From JBFJVZ01 sp041623895 (GTDB taxonomy: Bacteria > Planctomycetota > Planctomycetia > Pirellulales > Pirellulaceae), in contig JBFJVZ010000004.1 in NCBI GenBank assembly GCA_041623895.1, forward strand, positions 1 to 47,152: DNA of 47,152 bases, read 5' to 3'. Below are positions 8,631-17,512 of this stretch, piece after piece. Under the pieces are notes generated by a model. It saw only the letters and a program-made list of their open reading frames with translations, was not told the DNA's origin and did no database searches. The position numbers and the translations under genes are program-made. Position 1 is the first letter of the stretch. Each line of letters starts with the position of its first letter.

Positions 8631-11369
8631 GTGAGTCGTCGCCAGCAACAGTTTCGAGGCCCTAGCGATACACCGGTCGAATCGGACCGCATGTGGCCGC
8701 TGGATGTGTCGTTATTGGCGCTTTCGGGACTGGTGCTTTATCTGGTTGTCACGCAACTTCGTTTTGACGATCCCCGCTGGCTGTTCAACGGCTGGACCTA
8801 CGCTGTCGCCATTCCGCTGACCGCCGGGGTACTGGCGCTGATCCTTCATGCCGTCGCATCGAAGTTCGTCCGCAAATCGGTGCAATTCGGATTTCTGTTT
8901 AGTTGTTTGGTTCACCTGCTGCTGCTGATTCTGGCCATCAATGTGGTCATCTTCACGACTTACCTGCCGACGGCAACGGGGGAAAAGCCACGGCGATCAC
9001 CAATCCGTCGCACGGTTCCCGAGTACGTGTTCCAGTCGCCGCAAGACACTCCGCAACGTCCCGATTGGTCGCGACCGGTCGAAACCGAAACGGCCTCGCG
9101 AGTCCAACCGCTGGAACAACAACGGCTACCTCCGGTCCAACGGAGTGAACCGCGGTTGGAAATGCCCCGACCGCAAGAGCAACCGCAACGCCAGCTGCAA
9201 AAGTTCATGATCCAGCGGCAAGAGCCCGCTGAATCGCAACCGATGCCGGCCGAATCACCTGGCAGACTCGCGCGTCGTCAGATTCGCCAGCCAGAGCCAA
9301 AGCCATCAACCAATCCAATCGAGACTCCTTCGGTCGAAACAAGCAGGGCCGCCCGCCCCGACGTGATGCGAACCGAACGTCAGCTAGCGGATGTACGATC
9401 GCGACCATCAACATCACGACGCGCCCCGGAACAGCGCAACGTGATGACGCTGGCGCCGGCACAGCAGCAGCAACTTCCCGAAAACCTGGCACCACGTGCT
9501 GCGCTTCGCAATCCATCACAAGCAATGCCGACCGTGGGCGACGCAGGACTTGCTCGCCAACAGCGGCAACCGGCGCGCGCCAGCCGCATGCAACCAGCAG
9601 GTGCGTCGCCCGCTCCACCCACCGTCGCTGTTGCCCAACTTGATGCCAGCGCCAGCAGAATGCTCTCACCGGTACAAACGCCGGCGACGCGGAGCGGACA
9701 AGCCCGTGGGGCCCAGATCACCGGTCAAACCTCGAGCCAGGCGACACAAATGTCGCAACAATCTTCGCCCGGCGGAGCGGAATTGGCACGCAGTCAGTTC
9801 GCCGCCCGAGCCGGCGTGCCCGATGTCCAGGCGGGTCCATCTGCCCGCGCTCCCGGTCGAGCCCGACAGGCTAACGCCACCAGCGGCTTTGCGCCAGTTG
9901 GTGCGCCGAACCCCAGTGACACGATGGCGGCTGCCAGCGCGGGAACCGACGGCAGCGGACCAAGCGACGAAGTTCAGGATCGCATGGGCTTCTCTGACTT
10001 TCCGACTGAGCGTGCCGAACGACCAGGCGGCGGCGCCGATTCAACCAGTCTTGCTAACGCAGGCGCGCCAGGTCTGGCGCTCGACATCATGGCCAATGAC
10101 GGACCCGTCGGTTTCGCTGACCGCGCGACGACCAATCCCGGCGTGATGCCCTTGGCGGACCAACCCCAGGTGGCCTCGCTTGATTTCGCCACCAACGCCC
10201 GACCGCGTCGCGATGTGGGCGGCCCGGCCACACCTGTCGGCACCAAAGTTGCCGCCGTCGAATCATTCAGCCGTCGCGTCATGCGGACCAGCGGTACCGC
10301 TGCCCCGGCCCCCGCCGGGATGGCGGGGCCAGCCACCGAAGAAGCGATCGAACGCGGCCTTGCCTACTTGGCCAGCGTGCAAAACAAAGACGGTAGCTGG
10401 TCGCTGCAGGGTCACGGCGAAGAGGTCTTGTTGCGCAGCGACAGCGCCGCCACCGGACTTTGTTTGTTGGCATTCCAGGGCGCCGGTTACACGCATCTCC
10501 AGCATCAGTACGCCGACACGGTCGCCAAAGGAATTCAATTCCTGATCGACAACCAAAAAAGCAACGGCGATCTGTACCGGTCCGAGAACGAGATCAGCAA
10601 TCAAAATGTCGCTTTGTACAGCCACGGCATCGCTGCACTTGCCGTCAGCGAAGCTTATGGCATGACGCAAGATGCGGGGCTCCGCGAGCCAGCACAAATG
10701 GCGCTCGACTACATCGCGGCCACACAGCATCGACAGCGAGGCGGCTGGCGATACACACCACAAATCAGCGCCGACACCAGCGTCAGCGGCTGGATGATGA
10801 TGGCGCTGAAAAGTGGTGAGTTATCCGGGTTGGAAGTGCAGGACAAGACGTATCGCGGTATCGATCGGTGGCTGGAACTTTCCCAGCAAAGTCCGGATCG
10901 CCCCGACCGTTACCGGTACAACCCGTTCGCGCCGGACACCGAAACACAGCGTCACGGCCGCCTTCCCACGCCCACCATGACCGCCGTGGGGATGCTGATG
11001 CGAATGTATTCCGGCTGGCGGCGAGACAACGAGGCGATGCGCTCGGCTGCTGATTACCTACTACAATATCCTCCGGCTCTGGGGAGCAAACGAGCACCGA
11101 AACGCGACGGCTACTATTGGTACTATGCAACCCAAGTGATGTTCCACATGGGCGGCGATCATTGGGAGCAGTGGAATCAGCATCTCAATCCGCTGCTGCT
11201 TCGCAGCCAATTAAAATCGGGCCCAAAATCAGGCAGCTGGGATCCGGAATTGCCCGTCCGTGACCGCTGGAGCCCCCATGCCGGCCGCCTGTATGTTACA
11301 ACCATGAACCTCCTGAACCTGGAAGTCTATTATCGGCATTTGCCGATTTATGAGGACACGGCCGACTGA
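8631..11369 (+). CDS. membrane-anchored alpha/alpha-toroid (prenyltransferase/squalene-oxidase repeat) protein with long disordered linker
   Basis: A 912-residue protein in three parts. Residues 1-115 contain three hydrophobic helices (LLALSGLVLYLVV, AIPLTAGVLALILHAV, LLLLILAINVVIFTTYL). Residues 115-560 are a Pro/Gln/Arg/Ala-rich region without predicted fold. Residues 565-912 are a helical toroid with repeats such as AIERGLAYLASVQNKDGSWS, GIQFLIDNQKSNGDLY and GGWRYTPQ, as in prenyltransferase, squalene cyclase and alpha-macroglobulin-type barrels. The Asp-rich catalytic motif of triterpene cyclases is not present, so enzyme activity is doubtful. GTG 8631 is preceded by AGGAG at 8611-8615 (15 bases away); ATG 8691 is an alternative start. 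Its place after ExbB/ExbD suggests an envelope role. Confidence 0.82.
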   Translation: MSRRQQQFRGPSDTPVESDRMWPLDVSLLALSGLVLYLVVTQLRFDDPRWLFNGWTYAVAIPLTAGVLALILHAVASKFVRKSVQFGFLFSCLVHLLLLILAINVVIFTTYLPTATGEKPRRSPIRRTVPEYVFQSPQDTPQRPDWSRPVETETASRVQPLEQQRLPPVQRSEPRLEMPRPQEQPQRQLQKFMIQRQEPAESQPMPAESPGRLARRQIRQPEPKPSTNPIETPSVETSRAARPDVMRTERQLADVRSRPSTSRRAPEQRNVMTLAPAQQQQLPENLAPRAALRNPSQAMPTVGDAGLARQQRQPARASRMQPAGASPAPPTVAVAQLDASASRMLSPVQTPATRSGQARGAQITGQTSSQATQMSQQSSPGGAELARSQFAARAGVPDVQAGPSARAPGRARQANATSGFAPVGAPNPSDTMAAASAGTDGSGPSDEVQDRMGFSDFPTERAERPGGGADSTSLANAGAPGLALDIMANDGPVGFADRATTNPGVMPLADQPQVASLDFATNARPRRDVGGPATPVGTKVAAVESFSRRVMRTSGTAAPAPAGMAGPATEEAIERGLAYLASVQNKDGSWSLQGHGEEVLLRSDSAATGLCLLAFQGAGYTHLQHQYADTVAKGIQFLIDNQKSNGDLYRSENEISNQNVALYSHGIAALAVSEAYGMTQDAGLREPAQMALDYIAATQHRQRGGWRYTPQISADTSVSGWMMMALKSGELSGLEVQDKTYRGIDRWLELSQQSPDRPDRYRYNPFAPDTETQRHGRLPTPTMTAVGMLMRMYSGWRRDNEAMRSAADYLLQYPPALGSKRAPKRDGYYWYYATQVMFHMGGDHWEQWNQHLNPLLLRSQLKSGPKSGSWDPELPVRDRWSPHAGRLYVTTMNLLNLEVYYRHLPIYEDTAD

Positions 11370-11392
11370 CATCAGCTGGAGGCGAGACAAGC

Positions 11393-12811
11393 ATGTCTGA
11401 GATCGCAAAGCAAGTGGAACCTGCTCCAGCCTCCCACGATTTCAGTAAACAGGAAAACCAGCGGCCCGCGCTGCACACCATTCTGGATCAGCTTGCCCGG
11501 CTGAAACACGACGTTCGCAAGGCCGCAACGGCTGGTGCACGACTGGCCAAAGTCGCACCCGCAAGCTTGTTGTTGACGCTGCTCCGCGACGACAACCCCA
11601 TGATTCGCTTTGCCGCCGTGGAAGCATTGCGGCTGGGCCACTTCACGCTCAACAAGACCATCGTCGATACGCTGTTGTCCAAAATCGACGACCGCCAAAG
11701 CTACATCGCAACCGCAGCGATCAGAACGCTGGGCCGCAAACGTGTCTCAGATGCTGACGAGGAATTAATCTCCTGTCTGAGCATGCAGGATTCCAGGATC
11801 GCGGCAGCCGCATTGTCGGCTTTGTCCGAGATCGGGACGGCGCCAATCGATGAATACGTCGAAGAGTTCCTGGACTCCGACGATCCGATTCGTATCCGAG
11901 CCGCCGCGATTGTGGTGGGTCACCGCGAGCTGACTCAGTTTGCTGAAAAACTTCACGACTTGATCTTTCAGTTAAGAGCTGACGCCGAAATCCCGCCGCA
12001 GACGAGGCGAATCAATCATTACTTGACCGCCGTGCGTTCGTTGATCGATGCTTTGGGCGCGCTGCAATACCGCGAAGCGATTGACACGCTAAAAGATTTA
12101 AGTATCAATCAAATCGGCCTTCGATCGATCTCCTTGCGCACACTGCATCATATGGGCGTCGATGTGGTCGACCTGGCGTGCGCGGCGCAGGAGACATTCC
12201 CGACGGCAAATCTTTCCCGCTTGCTGGCCGAAATCAGCAACGACTTCGCTGACGACGACGCCTCACTGGTCAAACTCAATCAACACCTCAATTCCAACCG
12301 AGACAAGCTTGCCGAACTGGGAACCACCTTCGTCGAAGGAATCACTTGCCGCGGGAAAGCGATCAAGGTGGCTCATGCCTACGCCATCATCCAGTTGCAA
12401 CCCGGCATGCCGGCCTACATGCCGGCCGCCGAGTACCGCTGGTCTGCCACCACTGACCTACTCCCATTTCAGGAGGAATTAGCGGAAAGCAACGATTTTC
12501 AGGTCGTTGAGATTGACCGGCAGCGAGGCCGGATCAAGGTCAGCCGCCGAGCGCTTCAGGACGATCCATTGGTTGCCTTTCAATCCAAGCTGGTCGCCGA
12601 GCAGCCGATCCAAGGCGAGATCGAGGGCCTGGTGAACTTCGGTTTGTTCGTCCAACTGGAGCCGGAAATTGTGGGACTGCTGCACATCTCACGTCTGGAC
12701 CTGCCGCCAGACCAAACGCCAGCGGACGCCTACCGCATCGGAGAGAAGATCAATGTGACCGTCGAACACATCGACCCCCAACGAAGACGAATCCGCCTGC
12801 GCTTGGCGTAG
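11393..12811 (+). CDS. HEAT-repeat protein with C-terminal S1 RNA-binding domains
   Basis: A 472-residue soluble protein. Residues 60-300 form HEAT-like helical pairs (IRFAAVEALRLGHF, YIATAAIRTLGRKR, RIAAAALSALSEIG). Residues about 310-390 look like a degenerate S1/OB domain ending IDRQRGRIKVSRRAL. Residues 398-472 are a clear S1 domain (GEIEGLVNFGLFVQLE, GLLHISRLD, VEHIDPQRRRIRLRLA). The start has a strong GGAGG at 11378-11382. It lies 23 bases after the toroid gene in the same direction. An RNA- or ribosome-associated role is inferred from the S1 domain; the HEAT-S1 combination has no named function that I recognise. Confidence 0.85.
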   Translation: MSEIAKQVEPAPASHDFSKQENQRPALHTILDQLARLKHDVRKAATAGARLAKVAPASLLLTLLRDDNPMIRFAAVEALRLGHFTLNKTIVDTLLSKIDDRQSYIATAAIRTLGRKRVSDADEELISCLSMQDSRIAAAALSALSEIGTAPIDEYVEEFLDSDDPIRIRAAAIVVGHRELTQFAEKLHDLIFQLRADAEIPPQTRRINHYLTAVRSLIDALGALQYREAIDTLKDLSINQIGLRSISLRTLHHMGVDVVDLACAAQETFPTANLSRLLAEISNDFADDDASLVKLNQHLNSNRDKLAELGTTFVEGITCRGKAIKVAHAYAIIQLQPGMPAYMPAAEYRWSATTDLLPFQEELAESNDFQVVEIDRQRGRIKVSRRALQDDPLVAFQSKLVAEQPIQGEIEGLVNFGLFVQLEPEIVGLLHISRLDLPPDQTPADAYRIGEKINVTVEHIDPQRRRIRLRLA

Positions 12812-12850
12812 AACGGTTACGGCCATTGTTAGCTTGCGGAGGCAGACAAA

Positions 12851-13441
12851 ATGACTGATTCAGCACAAGAGGCCTATGACCTCGGTTGGGAATTCTTCTC
12901 CGGCCAGGGACGGAGAAAAAACTATCGCCGAGCCTACCCGTTGCTGTTGCGAGCGGCCCAGGGAGGCATCCGGCACGCGCAGAATCTCGTTGGCTACTGC
13001 TTAGATGAAGGGCTGGGCACCGCACGGGACAGGCGCAGGGCTCTGCATTGGTACAAGCAGGCAGCAGAGCAGGGCCACGCAGTAGCAGCTTGCAACCTGG
13101 CGATGGCATACGATCTTGGCACTGGAACAAAGGAGAATCCCAAGCTCGCCTTCAAGATGTACAAGCTGGCGCTGGATCTTGGAGACCTTCTGGCTCAAAA
13201 CAATCTCGCGACCATGTATCTGGACGGTCGCGGAACACGACGCAATCCAAAGCTTGGCCTGCAGTTGTTGCGCAAAGCCGCAAGACGTGGAGATCAGAAA
13301 GCGCAGTACAACCTCGGGAGGATGTACTTTGAAGGAGAAGTCGTCCGCAGGAACCGTCGCTATGCGGCTCTCTGGCTCAACAAATCCGCCGCCCAAGGCC
13401 ACAACAAGGCCGCAGCACTTTTGAAGCGTATGGAAACCTAA
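12851..13441 (+). CDS. Sel1-repeat protein
   Basis: A 196-residue protein made of about four to five Sel1-like repeats of roughly 36 residues, recognisable by LAMAYDLGTGTKENP, LATMYLDGRGTRRNP, LGRMYFEGEVVRRN and recurring AAEQGHAVA / AAQGHNKAA helices. No signal peptide is visible, so it is probably cytosolic. GGAGG at 12838-12842 supports the ATG. Sel1 proteins act as protein-protein adaptors; the partner is unknown. It lies 39 bases after the HEAT-S1 gene and may be the last gene of that run, because the next gene is convergent. Confidence 0.88.
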   Translation: MTDSAQEAYDLGWEFFSGQGRRKNYRRAYPLLLRAAQGGIRHAQNLVGYCLDEGLGTARDRRRALHWYKQAAEQGHAVAACNLAMAYDLGTGTKENPKLAFKMYKLALDLGDLLAQNNLATMYLDGRGTRRNPKLGLQLLRKAARRGDQKAQYNLGRMYFEGEVVRRNRRYAALWLNKSAAQGHNKAAALLKRMET

Positions 13442-13475
13442 CAGGCGACCCGGCGAGCCCGGTCATGTCATCCAA

Positions 13476-13769
13476 TTACCGAAACGGATCACCGTCCGCG
13501 AACGAGTTTTCGTCAACGCTGGCGAAGGGATCCAGCGACTCCGTTTCGGTCGTTGCCACGGATGTCGCGTCGCCGGGCGCGGTTGAGGATTCTACAATCT
13601 GTTCCCACTGCCCGGGCGCAACCGTCACTTTAATCAGATCCAACAGATCATCAAAGCGATCATTGCGACCTTGATCATAACCGGCCCGGTAACCGGCAAA
13701 AAAGATCGCCGCGGCTAGTGTCAGTAAGATCAGCGACCTGAATCTGAATCGGAAGTTGGCTTTCTGCAT
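13476..13769 (-). CDS. small single-pass membrane protein of unknown function
   Basis: A 97-residue protein with a basic N-terminus (KANFRFRFRS), one hydrophobic helix (LILLTLAAAIFFAGYRAGYD, residues 11-30) and a short tail with a Pro/Ser/Thr/Asp-rich end. The ATG at 13769 is preferred over the TTG three bases earlier; AGGAG lies about 13 bases upstream. The tail FDDLLDLIKVTVAPGQWEQI resembles a recurrent planctomycete segment of unknown role. It follows the polyferredoxin gene on the same strand after about 90 bases, though no functional link is evident. Confidence 0.6.
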   Translation of the reverse strand: MQKANFRFRFRSLILLTLAAAIFFAGYRAGYDQGRNDRFDDLLDLIKVTVAPGQWEQIVESSTAPGDATSVATTETESLDPFASVDENSFADGDPFR

Positions 13770-13859
13770 CAAAGCGCTGTGACTCCTACTTCGAGATGGT
13801 TGCTTGCCGGCGGATGCGACCGCTGACTTTCGCGAAACTCCATTATCGTAGCGTTGATT

Positions 13860-16232
13860 TCAAAGGCCGAAGGGGTTTTCATCTTCTGCTGACTCCGCTG
13901 GGGCAGACTCGGGCTCCGCTGTTGATGCCGGCGTTGCTTCCGTGCGTTTGGATTTCAATCGCTCGTTTTGCAGTTGCAGATACGAACCCGACATCAAGCG
14001 GTCTTCGTAGCCCTGGCCGGCTTGGATGATGATCGCAGATTCTGCCAGCAGTTGCTTTTCTTTGACATTGATGGCGTAGCAGCGTGTCTGACACAAGCCG
14101 CAACCAACGCATTGGCCATTCAACACGACGGGCGCCAGCATTCCGGTGCCGTCGATCGGGCGGCCGTCGTCATCGGTTTGCGTGCCGACTTGAATGTACT
14201 CGATCGCGCGGTAGCCCGCGGCGTTGCATTCCTGGACGCACAAATCACATTCTTCGCGGCCGGCAAAGGGCAGGCAGGTTTGCTGATTGACAATTGCCAA
14301 CCCCATCCGCGCCGCTTTTTTCTCCTCCAGCGGCAGTGCCCGGATCGCTCCGGTGGGACAAACTTGACCACAAGCGTTGCAACTGGATTCACATCCGGCC
14401 CAATCCGCCACGACCTCCGGCGTCCAAAGTCCCTCCAAGCCTTGCGTGAATCCTTGCGGCTGAAGCACGTTGTTGGGACACGCCTTGAAACACTCGCCGC
14501 AGCGAATGCACATCTGCAGAAATTCTGGTTCCGGAACACTGCCGGGCGGACGCACGGGTCGAGGCGATCCGGCATCATCCAAGTCAGCACCGAATAATTT
14601 CGTGGCCCCGGCAACACCTAGTCCGCCGACGGTTGCCGCGCTCGTGCCGGCCGCCAACGACAGGAAACCGCGTCGACCCAGTGATGTCTCATGAGTCGGC
14701 GGATCGTTCTCAACCTTCAGCTCGACAACATTCCAACGTTCCACGAATTTGATCGCGTGGGTGGGACAAACGCCGCCGCACGATTGGCACAACGTGCAAT
14801 CGCTGGTCCGCGTGGTGAAGTCGGGTTTGATCGCATCGAAGGGACAGATTTCGACGCACTTGTTGCAGTGGATGCAAGACGCTTCGACTTTGCGCTCGCT
14901 GATGCGCAACAGATTACCGACTGAAAACACCGCGCCGCTGGGACAAACGTACTTGCACCAAAACCTGGGACGCAAAAACCCGAGAGCCAAAACCGCGCAG
15001 AACAGCAAGATGGAAACCAGATGACCGGCATTCATGCCGGGCACCAGATGCCAGCCGCGCGAAAAACCATTGACCAGTGGATCGACAACGAATAACAGCC
15101 CGCGGGTAATCACCGGAATGGCCGACACGAAACCGGAAACAAGAATTCCACAGACTGCGGCGACCAGCGTGCCCGCCAACAGGTAATACTTGATGTGTAC
15201 CCACCAACCGTCATCGGCAACTTGAAATCGTTTGCTTCGCCTGGTCACCAGCCAATCAAACAAATCGATCGTCGTTCCCAACGGGCAGAGGTAGCCACAG
15301 AATCCTCGCGGGATCAACACACAAACAATCAGAATGATTGCTGCGCAGGCGAGTGACCAAACCCAACTCCGCGATGCAATCGCCGTCGATAGGCTGACCA
15401 AGGGATCGATGGCCAGAAAGAGTTCGGCGGAGATCTTTTCCTTGGCCGCCAGGTTATCGGTGTAATGCGCAGGCCACTGGTTTGGATCGGCGTCGTAAAT
15501 TAACCAGGATTGACTGCCCGCCAGTAAGACATCCAGCAGTTCGTCGGGGAATTCTTGATCGATTTCCAGCGTGATTTCATTGCCTGAATGGGTCACCAGC
15601 GGGCAACCAATGGCGGTCGTCTGGCCGTCCTGTTCCAATCCAAGAAAAATAAATTCACGCGTTACTTGCAGCCAGTTTTCGGGTGTCGGCCGCGATAACC
15701 GAACCTGACCGGTCGTTTGATCCAGCTCCGCGAATTGCCATCCGCCGGATTGTTGTGCTGGCGGTTTGGGAATCGCATCATAAGGCCAGCACACGTAGAA
15801 GAATGAAGCCAGAAAGGCGATCAAACAAATCGCCTGAATCACACGCCGCGGTGGCGACGCCAGCCAACTGATTCCTAAGCCCCGCAGCGCGCGTCGCACC
15901 CAGCCGCGTTTCTTGGTCTTCCGATCGGATTGCCATGAGGCCGGCAAAGACCGCTGCAGCAGCCGGCCGAACCAGCGCGTGTTTTGTGCTTGCCCAGCAC
16001 GGAGCCTACGCAATTGCGGCAGAAACCAATCCAAGCGGAGCAGGGCGGGGGAGCGGTGATCACGGCTGCTGAGCAAAACCATCCATGCCGCAAAGCCGAC
16101 AACCGCGACAATCACAATCATGATCGATCGCGCCGGTCCTGGCAGCGTCGTGACGACGTCAGCCGTAACCATCGACCAAAAGCAAACGACTGATACAGCG
16201 AGGATCAGCCCGGCAATGGTTTGCTTGATCAC
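13860..16232 (-). CDS. fused NapH/NosR-type membrane Fe-S protein and NapG-like polyferredoxin
   Basis: A 790-residue membrane redox protein. Hydrophobic helices lie at about 5-25, 35-55, 133-150, 290-310, 347-375 and 403-421. The NosR/NapH/MauN signature motifs FCGYLCPLG (C312, C316) and WCKYVCPSG (C426, C430) are present. Two 4Fe-4S clusters follow at C453-C463 (CIHCNKCVEIC) and C479-C489 (CTLCQSCGGVC). At 520-523 a twin-arginine-like GRRGFL plus hydrophobic stretch opens a NapG-like half, with further clusters at CIRCGECFKAC, CNACGQVC, CDLCVQEC and CVGCGLCQTRC. NapH and NapG are normally separate quinol-oxidising partners of periplasmic reductases. The upstream FMN-binding gene overlaps by 4 bases. 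The terminal acceptor is not encoded nearby. Confidence 0.9.
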   Translation of the reverse strand: MIKQTIAGLILAVSVVCFWSMVTADVVTTLPGPARSIMIVIVAVVGFAAWMVLLSSRDHRSPALLRLDWFLPQLRRLRAGQAQNTRWFGRLLQRSLPASWQSDRKTKKRGWVRRALRGLGISWLASPPRRVIQAICLIAFLASFFYVCWPYDAIPKPPAQQSGGWQFAELDQTTGQVRLSRPTPENWLQVTREFIFLGLEQDGQTTAIGCPLVTHSGNEITLEIDQEFPDELLDVLLAGSQSWLIYDADPNQWPAHYTDNLAAKEKISAELFLAIDPLVSLSTAIASRSWVWSLACAAIILIVCVLIPRGFCGYLCPLGTTIDLFDWLVTRRSKRFQVADDGWWVHIKYYLLAGTLVAAVCGILVSGFVSAIPVITRGLLFVVDPLVNGFSRGWHLVPGMNAGHLVSILLFCAVLALGFLRPRFWCKYVCPSGAVFSVGNLLRISERKVEASCIHCNKCVEICPFDAIKPDFTTRTSDCTLCQSCGGVCPTHAIKFVERWNVVELKVENDPPTHETSLGRRGFLSLAAGTSAATVGGLGVAGATKLFGADLDDAGSPRPVRPPGSVPEPEFLQMCIRCGECFKACPNNVLQPQGFTQGLEGLWTPEVVADWAGCESSCNACGQVCPTGAIRALPLEEKKAARMGLAIVNQQTCLPFAGREECDLCVQECNAAGYRAIEYIQVGTQTDDDGRPIDGTGMLAPVVLNGQCVGCGLCQTRCYAINVKEKQLLAESAIIIQAGQGYEDRLMSGSYLQLQNERLKSKRTEATPASTAEPESAPAESAEDENPFGL

Positions 16233-17503
16233 TTTGCCGCTTCCGCCAAAGCCTTTGCGGCCGCGTTGACAATCGCTTGCGAAGTGATCGTGGCACCGCT
16301 CGTTCCATCCACACCGCGCACACTTTGCAGTCGCAAAATGCTCGCCTCAGTATCGGTCAGCGCCGAATAGAATTGTTTTTCCTGGTGATTGGTCACCTTG
16401 ACGGCTTCGATTCTGCCATTGGCGACTTGCACCGCGACATCCAATCGGCCGTTGTAGCCGGTGCTGAAGCTGGTGTGTGTTCCATCGGTTACGCTAGCCG
16501 GATCAGCCGCGTCAAACAGGCGGATTGCTTCGATACTTTCGCGGGCTCGCGCCTTGAACCGCTTTTCGTAGTCCTCGTTTCGATGGGCGCCGCTGTCGAG
16601 AACCTTCTGGTAGTAGGAAATTGCCTGGTCAAAACGGCCGGCTTTTCGCAACGCGTCCCCGGCAGCCAAAAAGGCCTGATCGGCTACGTTGGTTCTGGCA
16701 AGCTGATCGGCCAGTCGAATCGCCATGTCGGTTGAGCCCATATCGCCAAGCAGTTTGACGACGCCGGGTCCACCGAGCGTGCGGCCGGTATTCAACTGCG
16801 CCATCGCCATCTGACGATTGCCCAGCCGCCAATAACATTCGGCCAGCGCGACACCGCCGCGGCTGGTCTTCGACGTGCGAGCTTTCTGGAACCAGAATGC
16901 CGCCCGCGGGTAGTCCTGCATCAGGTCAAAGTACATCCTGCCCAGGGTCTGCATGTCTCGCTGCAGCAATTCCGCCTGGCCCTCGTGAAGCGACATGCAG
17001 TGATATACCAGCTTGATACCGCTGCGCCATCGTGACGGATTGGGGTTGATCACGTCCCAAATGTACTGGCCCATGTTTTTCTGGTTGTTCCAGCCTTTAT
17101 CGGGCGGCTTCAAAGGCCAGGAAAGATCCAGCGACTGTGGATAGTCCAACCCGGTCGACTCCAGCCAATCCGGTGGTTGCGCGCCGACCGTTTGAATCAA
17201 TTGGTCAATCTGACTCTTGCTGCGGCTGGCACTCTCGCCGGGAACCACCGTCGCGGCATCCGTTCTTGGCGTCAAAACAAACCGCTTGCCCTTCATCGTC
17301 ACAGCGTGAACTTTACCAAAGGCGTAAGTCCGCACGGTGCTGCGAGAACCGATGGTCGCCTCGAAATCAAATTCCTTCTGCTGTTTGCGAATTTGTTTGA
17401 CGGTTCCTGTGATCTTGGAACCACTCAAGAACTCGACCAGATCCTCGGCCGGACAAGCGGCCGAAGTCATCAGGAACACAAGGGTAAAGAATCGGATGCT
17501 CAT
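16229..17503 (-). CDS. exported TPR protein with C-terminal FMN-binding domain (predicted covalent flavinylation)
   Basis: A 424-residue protein with a signal peptide (FFTLVFLMTSAACPAE), a small beta domain at about 22-80 (LVEFLSGSKITGTVKQI, like SHD1/SLA1-type domains), TPR-like helices at about 150-330 and an FMN_bind domain at 345-424. The flavinylation motif is DGTSGATITS, with the predicted FMN-carrying Thr at 405, the type modified by ApbE-family flavin transferases. The gene overlaps the polyferredoxin gene by 4 bases, so the FMN domain is probably its redox partner, as the FMN and NapH-like modules are in NosR. TPR plus FMN_bind in one chain is unusual. No apbE gene is visible in this window. 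Confidence 0.85.
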   Translation of the reverse strand: MSIRFFTLVFLMTSAACPAEDLVEFLSGSKITGTVKQIRKQQKEFDFEATIGSRSTVRTYAFGKVHAVTMKGKRFVLTPRTDAATVVPGESASRSKSQIDQLIQTVGAQPPDWLESTGLDYPQSLDLSWPLKPPDKGWNNQKNMGQYIWDVINPNPSRWRSGIKLVYHCMSLHEGQAELLQRDMQTLGRMYFDLMQDYPRAAFWFQKARTSKTSRGGVALAECYWRLGNRQMAMAQLNTGRTLGGPGVVKLLGDMGSTDMAIRLADQLARTNVADQAFLAAGDALRKAGRFDQAISYYQKVLDSGAHRNEDYEKRFKARARESIEAIRLFDAADPASVTDGTHTSFSTGYNGRLDVAVQVANGRIEAVKVTNHQEKQFYSALTDTEASILRLQSVRGVDGTSGATITSQAIVNAAAKALAEAAK

Positions 17504-17512
17504 CGATGCATT

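Noticed and set aside
8631..11369. squalene-hopene cyclase for hopanoid synthesis
   Set aside because: Only the toroid repeats are shared. The catalytic Asp-rich motif is missing, the protein has membrane helices and a long linker, and no hopanoid genes are near.
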